Below are positions 4,687 to 9,525 of a stretch of DNA of 9,525 nt, piece by piece. Origin of the DNA: Thermoplasmata archaeon (GTDB lineage: Archaea > Thermoplasmatota > E2 > UBA202 > JdFR-43); NCBI GenBank assembly GCA_021157745.1, contig JAGGWA010000154.1, positions 1-9,525 on the forward strand, written 5' to 3'. Every line of letters begins with the position of its first letter. The stretch's first letter is position 1. The notes under the pieces are model-generated. The model searched no databases. It was not told the origin of the DNA and worked only from the letters and a program-made list of their open reading frames with translations. The position numbers and the translations under genes were made by a program.

Positions 4687-7600
4687 ATGAGAGGAAAACT
4701 AAATAATATTAGTGTGGTGTTGGTAACTCTTTTTTTGATTTCACCAATTGGAATTGCAGCAAACATTGTTCATTTAAAGGTTACAAACAATGCTACAAAA
4801 GATGATAGCGAAACCTTGACTTATAAAATAACCTTTTCTCCACCAAATTTAAAAGAAATCAACATTTTTAACAGGACTTTTACAACAATTAGTATGGCTG
4901 GTTGCATTAACACTGGAGAGGCGGGGAAACCTGCATTACCTGTATATGGGACTAGAATCCTGCTTCCATATGGTACGCAATTGGAAGGAGTTACAGTAGA
5001 AGGAGAGAGAGAAGAGATAATAATCAAAGAAATTGATTTGAAAGAAAAACCAATTTTTCCGTATCAGCATCCGATCCCAATAGGATATGGAAGACCAGAA
5101 TTTATTATTGATGAAGAAGCATACAATTCACAAAACTTTTCAAAACTATTTGATGTGGTTGGTGTACATTATTGCAGAGGCTATGCTATCTTGACAATGA
5201 ATTTGTATCCAATTGAATATTATCCGAAAATAGGAGAATTATTTTACTATAAATATTTAACAATTAGGATAGAGCTTAAAAAAACCGGATATGTAAATGA
5301 ATTTTTCAGAAACAATCCTCTTGATAGGGAGTGGGTGAAAACATTAGTTATGAATCCAGAAATATTAGATACATATACAGTTAAAACTGCTTTTGAATAT
5401 CCGGGTGGAATATGTAATCCTTCTGAACATTATGATTATGTCATCATTACAAGGGAGGCGTTGGTGGATTTTACCGCTACTTACAATTGGAGCGATTTTA
5501 TTAGTAGAAAAGAGTCAGAAGGGTTGGAGACAACTATAGTTACAGTTGAAGAAATTGAGGCATGCCAAGATTATTGGGATACTGAACAATTATTTAATGA
5601 TACTGCTGCAAAAATAAGGGAATTCTGTAAAGATGCATATATTGATTGGGGGACTCAATACATTTTGATTGCTGGAGATAATGATGGACCAAATATGGTT
5701 CCAAGAAGGCTTTTACATTATGGAACTGGTTCTTCCCAAGAAGATGTTGATTCTGATTTATATTGGAGCAATTTAGATGGCACTTTTAATGATGATCATG
5801 ATTCGCAATGGGGAGAATCTGATGACACCGGCTTTGATTTATATTCAGAATTATTTATAGGGAGCATACCTTGTGATGAAGGTATAGATATTTCAAATTG
5901 GTTAACAAAAAGTTTTTATTATGCAGATGCCACGGATAGAGATTATCTAGAAAATGTTGCGTTTTATGGAGGAGATCTAGATGGCTGGGCGACATGGTAT
6001 TGCGAAGGAGACGATTTCATGGATTTCACGTTGTATGGAACAGATAATTGGCTTGGACCAGATCCAAATCATGATGGACCATGGCCAAGCTGGCTGGGCT
6101 TTTTATATGGCTTTGATACATGGAATTCATCGCATCCTGGTATGGAATTTAATACAAGCGTAAGATGGACAGCCGAGGGAGATGATCCGGAAGATGATGG
6201 CCCCAATCCAGGCTGGCAGGGAGGTTCTGAATCTGTAGCAATTGCTGGGATGAGAGATGCAATAAATAATGATTTATGTACAATAATAAATGGTATTGCT
6301 CATGCAAATGAGCATATGTCGTTAGATGTTTATGATTCCGAGTGGGAATCTTCATATCATAATACGATGCCATTCTTTATACATGATTATGGATGTCATT
6401 GCGGTGATATGGATGCAACAGACGATGGAGTCCTTCATTCAATGCTTTTCCATTCTGATACAGAACTTGCTTTTGCGTGCGTTTATAATACTGGCTATGG
6501 ATGGGGAAATACTTACTGCACAAATTCAAGCAGTGCTTTGCAACAAAAATTATTCTGGGATTATATGTTTAACTGGAGTAAATGCGGGGGAACAGCAAAT
6601 TGGCGGCTCGGAAAGGCGCAAGCATACTCAAAAGATGCAATGGCACCTACCATAAATTGGGACCCTGGATATGAAACCTGGAGAGGAATTATAGAAAGTT
6701 GTACCCTGTTTGGAGACCCTGCTCAGCTAATTAAGCCTCCAGAGCTTCTGGAGCATAATATTGGAGTTATTGATTTAGAAGTTGAAGACCATGTTAATCC
6801 TAGTGATACTGTTTATATTAATGCAACAATAGCCAATACAGGCAAAAATAATGAAACAAATATTATTGTAAGTTGTAGGGTAAATGGAACAGAAATAGAT
6901 AATCTTACCATCCCATTTTTAGCAAGCCAGTCTTCACAGGAAGTCAGCTTTACATGGGTTCCAACAAGAGGATGGTATAATGTTGCAGTAAATGTATCTA
7001 TACCCGGTGTAAGTGAAAATCTTACAGCTGATAATGAAAAAAGTAAGGTTGTAGTAGCTGGTTCAGATGTGGCGGTTTCTTCTATAAAAGTGCCAACTTT
7101 TGCAGCAGTTGATTCAATTACCGAAATAAAGGCTACCATCGCCAATTTGGGAACAAATAATGAAGTGGTTGATGTAAATCTAATTGTTAATGGCGCTACT
7201 CTCGATACAATATCCTTAATAATTGAAGGTAAACATACTCAATCGATTGCCATGCTATGGAATCCTGTATATGAGGGAGAGTACCAAGTAAAAATTGAGG
7301 CCAAATGCAGTGGTGACGTCTATTCTGAAAATAACTGGAGGATTGATAATTTAAATGTTACAGCAGCTAAGGGATACATTCTTTTAGTTGATGATGATAA
7401 TGGCGATGATTATGAAACATATTTTGAAAATGCTCTAATGGCAACTGGATATTTGTATGAGCTATGGGATAGAAGTAGTCAAGGTTGTCCAACTCCATCA
7501 TATATGGCGAAATATACTGCAGTAGTATGGTTTACTGGAGATGATTATACTTCAACTCTAACAACAGAAGATGAGAATGCACTTTCAACTTACTTAGATA

Positions 7601-9525
7601 ATGGAGGAAGATTGTTTATAACTGGGCAAGATATTGGATATGATATTCATGATGATGGTTTCTATTCAAATTATTTACATGCTGAATGGCTTGTTGATGA
7701 CACAGAAATTTATACTCTAAATGGTATAGCTGGGGGCCCAATTGGAGATAATTTAACTATTGTTATAACAAGCGGAGACGGAGCAGATAATCAGTATTGG
7801 CCAGATGGAATTAATCCAATAGGAGGAGCCACACCAGTATTCCAATATGCAAATTCTTCATACTATGGCGGAATAAAATATGAAGGAACATACAAAGTAG
7901 TTTATTTTGCTTTTGGTTTTGAAGCGATAAATAGTATGGATGACAGAACAGAAGTTATGCAGAGAATAATGAATTGGCTAGGCGGTGGAGCGAATGTATC
8001 GGATATATATCTTAATCCATTAAATCTGGATTATATTGTGGGAAAAGGACAAACCATATATGAAATGATTACAGTAGGAAATGCCGTAAATGCATCAGCA
8101 AATCTGACATTTAATATTTCGTTGCAACATGGCTTCACCCTACAATGGGTGCATCAGCATGGAGGAGATGGGCACTCTCAGCTTGCTCAGCCAGTTGGAG
8201 ACTTTGATGAAGATGGAATAAATGAATTTTTGATTGGAGGATATGGAAGTGGAGGAACTTATATTTATTCTTATGATACAAATACGAAAGATTATGTGCA
8301 GGAACATTTCTGGACTTACCCTGGAGGATCATACAATGTTCCATCTGGAGCATGTGTTGTTGATTTAGATGATGATGGCGACCTAGAATTTGTTGTTTCA
8401 TGGGAATATAGTGGGGAAGATGGAATACATGCATACGATTGGGATGGAGCAAATCTTACAGAACTTGATTGGTATACTGGCATAGGATATGATTTTGCTT
8501 TTGATGTTTATGCTTGTGACTATGATGATGATGGCGATGTAGAAGTATTGATCGCTAATGAGCCATCAGATGCAAGCGGTTATCATGTAACTGCTTTAGC
8601 TTGGAATAATACGGCAAGCCATTTTGAAAGAGAAATTTCTTGGGGAAGTGGAGAAGCTACAGAATGTCCCATGGTATGGAGTGGAGATACAGATGGAGAT
8701 GGTAAGACAGAAGTTATCGCCTCTGCAGGAAGCAATACAGTATATGCATTGAATTATGAAAATGGGACATGGGCACCAGATGCTGTGGCAACTGGTCTTC
8801 CTGCTCATCCATATGGGGTAGCATGCGGAGATTTAGATGGCGATGGAATAGATGAAATAGCTTTTGGTTTGGATAGCACAGATGCATACATATACAAATG
8901 GAATTCTTCAACAGATTCATATCAACAAGTATGGCATCATAACTATGCAGGAGAAGATGATATAATTGAAGGAATTGCAATTGGAGATGTAAACAATGAC
9001 GGCGATTTGGAATTAGTAGTGGGACCAACTTATCTGCACATTATAAAATGGAATGGTACTGCATATGAAGAAATAGATACAATTACGGAAACGCAAGGAA
9101 TGCTTGCTGGCGTAAATGTTGGAGATTTTGATACAGATGGCTATAACGAAGTAAAAGCATGCGATATATTATCAAATGTTGGAAAGGAATGGATATTCGA
9201 TTATGTAAAAGAACCTGATTGGATAGAGGTTATTCCGAGAGAGGGGGTTTTACAGCCATCAGAGGAAATGAATATATCCATTACAATTTATACTGAAAAT
9301 CTATCAGAAAACTTCACGCGCCAATTTATTCAAATAGACACTAATGATCCAGACGAATCGTTAATAAATGTTCCACTATATATTTCTCTTTTAAAAGAAA
9401 TTACTTTCAACTTTACTTTATTCTCTGGCTGGAATCTTATAACCATTCCAGTAGAAAATAATCTAACGGCAAAAAGCTTAATTGAAAACATAACTGGATG
9501 CAATGTCGTTTATGCATGGGATGCG
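4687..9525 (+). CDS. Giant secreted gingipain-like (C25) cysteine peptidase with CARDB, GATase-like and FG-GAP repeats; 3' end cut
   Basis: One frame of 1613 codons runs to the window edge without a stop. Residues 1-25 are a signal peptide (basic MRGK, then ISVVLVTLFLISPIGIAA). A C25 propeptide-like motif, GEAGKPALPVYGTRILLP, starts at 77. The peptidase domain spans about 249-680: YDYVIITREAL, YILIAGDNDGPNMVPRR, DSDLYWSNLDG, ELFIGSIP, and FGDPAQLIKPP near 675. The likely catalytic pair is H539 (NGIAHANEH) and C572 (GCHCGDMD), 33 residues apart as in gingipain R. Two CARDB-like Ig domains follow (about 691-790 and 793-893). Next come an amidotransferase-like fold (about 895-1100), seven FG-GAP repeats (1171-1490), an Ig-like domain (about 1509-1575) and the start of a SGWNLITIP domain. 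It probably degrades or binds extracellular protein. I chose ATG 4687 because it is the first ATG and gives an intact signal peptide. Confidence 0.9.
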   Translation, partial: MRGKLNNISVVLVTLFLISPIGIAANIVHLKVTNNATKDDSETLTYKITFSPPNLKEINIFNRTFTTISMAGCINTGEAGKPALPVYGTRILLPYGTQLEGVTVEGEREEIIIKEIDLKEKPIFPYQHPIPIGYGRPEFIIDEEAYNSQNFSKLFDVVGVHYCRGYAILTMNLYPIEYYPKIGELFYYKYLTIRIELKKTGYVNEFFRNNPLDREWVKTLVMNPEILDTYTVKTAFEYPGGICNPSEHYDYVIITREALVDFTATYNWSDFISRKESEGLETTIVTVEEIEACQDYWDTEQLFNDTAAKIREFCKDAYIDWGTQYILIAGDNDGPNMVPRRLLHYGTGSSQEDVDSDLYWSNLDGTFNDDHDSQWGESDDTGFDLYSELFIGSIPCDEGIDISNWLTKSFYYADATDRDYLENVAFYGGDLDGWATWYCEGDDFMDFTLYGTDNWLGPDPNHDGPWPSWLGFLYGFDTWNSSHPGMEFNTSVRWTAEGDDPEDDGPNPGWQGGSESVAIAGMRDAINNDLCTIINGIAHANEHMSLDVYDSEWESSYHNTMPFFIHDYGCHCGDMDATDDGVLHSMLFHSDTELAFACVYNTGYGWGNTYCTNSSSALQQKLFWDYMFNWSKCGGTANWRLGKAQAYSKDAMAPTINWDPGYETWRGIIESCTLFGDPAQLIKPPELLEHNIGVIDLEVEDHVNPSDTVYINATIANTGKNNETNIIVSCRVNGTEIDNLTIPFLASQSSQEVSFTWVPTRGWYNVAVNVSIPGVSENLTADNEKSKVVVAGSDVAVSSIKVPTFAAVDSITEIKATIANLGTNNEVVDVNLIVNGATLDTISLIIEGKHTQSIAMLWNPVYEGEYQVKIEAKCSGDVYSENNWRIDNLNVTAAKGYILLVDDDNGDDYETYFENALMATGYLYELWDRSSQGCPTPSYMAKYTAVVWFTGDDYTSTLTTEDENALSTYLDNGGRLFITGQDIGYDIHDDGFYSNYLHAEWLVDDTEIYTLNGIAGGPIGDNLTIVITSGDGADNQYWPDGINPIGGATPVFQYANSSYYGGIKYEGTYKVVYFAFGFEAINSMDDRTEVMQRIMNWLGGGANVSDIYLNPLNLDYIVGKGQTIYEMITVGNAVNASANLTFNISLQHGFTLQWVHQHGGDGHSQLAQPVGDFDEDGINEFLIGGYGSGGTYIYSYDTNTKDYVQEHFWTYPGGSYNVPSGACVVDLDDDGDLEFVVSWEYSGEDGIHAYDWDGANLTELDWYTGIGYDFAFDVYACDYDDDGDVEVLIANEPSDASGYHVTALAWNNTASHFEREISWGSGEATECPMVWSGDTDGDGKTEVIASAGSNTVYALNYENGTWAPDAVATGLPAHPYGVACGDLDGDGIDEIAFGLDSTDAYIYKWNSSTDSYQQVWHHNYAGEDDIIEGIAIGDVNNDGDLELVVGPTYLHIIKWNGTAYEEIDTITETQGMLAGVNVGDFDTDGYNEVKACDILSNVGKEWIFDYVKEPDWIEVIPREGVLQPSEEMNISITIYTENLSENFTRQFIQIDTNDPDESLINVPLYISLLKEITFNFTLFSGWNLITIPVENNLTAKSLIENITGCNVVYAWDA
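8188..9159 (+). repeat. Seven FG-GAP/VCBS repeats with calcium-type DxDxDG motifs
   Basis: Within the secreted protein the motifs GDFDEDG, VDLDDDGD, CDYDDDGD, GDTDGDG, GDLDGDG, GDVNNDGD and GDFDTDG occur in series. Their first Asp residues are at about 1172, 1226, 1278, 1334, 1382, 1434 and 1480, so the period is 46-56 residues. Each is followed by a short hydrophobic strand (for example EFLIGG, EFVVSW, EVLIAN). Seven copies of this size suit a seven-bladed beta-propeller with a calcium loop per blade, as in integrin alpha-type FG-GAP domains. The repeats are diverged at DNA level, apart from short shared GATGATGATGGCGA runs at 8368 and 8524. Confidence 0.85.

Noticed and set aside
6149..6373. 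Minus-strand His/Leu-rich frame opposite the protease domain
   Set aside because: It is antisense of the coding strand across the catalytic His region, with no promoter or family match.
8714..9028. Minus-strand reading frame of 104 codons opposite the FG-GAP repeats
   Set aside because: Its His/Leu-rich composition is the antisense of repeated Asp/Gly codons; the plus-strand frame is continuous and clearly coding.
8188..9159. CRISPR array or tandem DNA repeat
   Set aside because: The periodicity comes from diverged protein repeats (46-56 residues); there are no identical repeats with unique spacers.

Overview
The window looks like a piece of an archaeal genome, most likely from Thermoplasmatota or a related euryarchaeal lineage. 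The evidence is an archaeal rpl18e-rpl13 pair, an archaeal-type mevalonate kinase, TATA elements about 22-27 bases upstream of start codons with almost no Shine-Dalgarno sequences (leaderless transcripts), and a giant secreted gingipain-family (C25) protein. Secreted C25-type peptidases have been reported in sediment archaea of Marine Benthic Group D, so a protein-degrading sediment archaeon is a reasonable inference. The sequence does not prove the taxon.

Layout. Positions 1-748 (minus strand) carry rpl18e followed directly by rpl13, which runs off the left edge. A 116-base divergent promoter region separates them from a plus-strand pair, a small heat shock protein (865-1242) and mevalonate kinase (1253-2182). 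Mevalonate kinase converges on a minus-strand DUF1015 gene (2183-3328), with the two stop codons touching. A 45-base divergent spacer with one central TTATAA separates DUF1015 from an SDR-family gene (3374-4158), which has a single-base frameshift at a GGGAAAA heptamer.

Positions 4159-4686 are different in character. They hold a nested set of GC-rich inverted repeats that can fold as a three-way junction, a short reading frame resembling the C-terminal end of a DDE transposase, and a second cluster of overlapping, mutually exclusive inverted repeats. This looks like the scar of a mobile element between the core-gene block and the secreted protein.

From 4687 to the right edge a single uninterrupted frame of 1613 codons encodes a multidomain exported protein. 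In order it has a signal peptide, a C25 propeptide-like region, a gingipain-like protease domain, two CARDB-like Ig domains, a glutamine-amidotransferase-like fold, seven FG-GAP/VCBS repeats with DxDxDG-type motifs (a probable beta-propeller), an Ig-like domain, and the start of a C-terminal 'SGWNLITIP' domain cut by the window edge. Its inferred role is extracellular protein degradation or binding.

No tRNA, rRNA or CRISPR array was found. No stretch longer than 300 bases lacks a gene or gene remnant.
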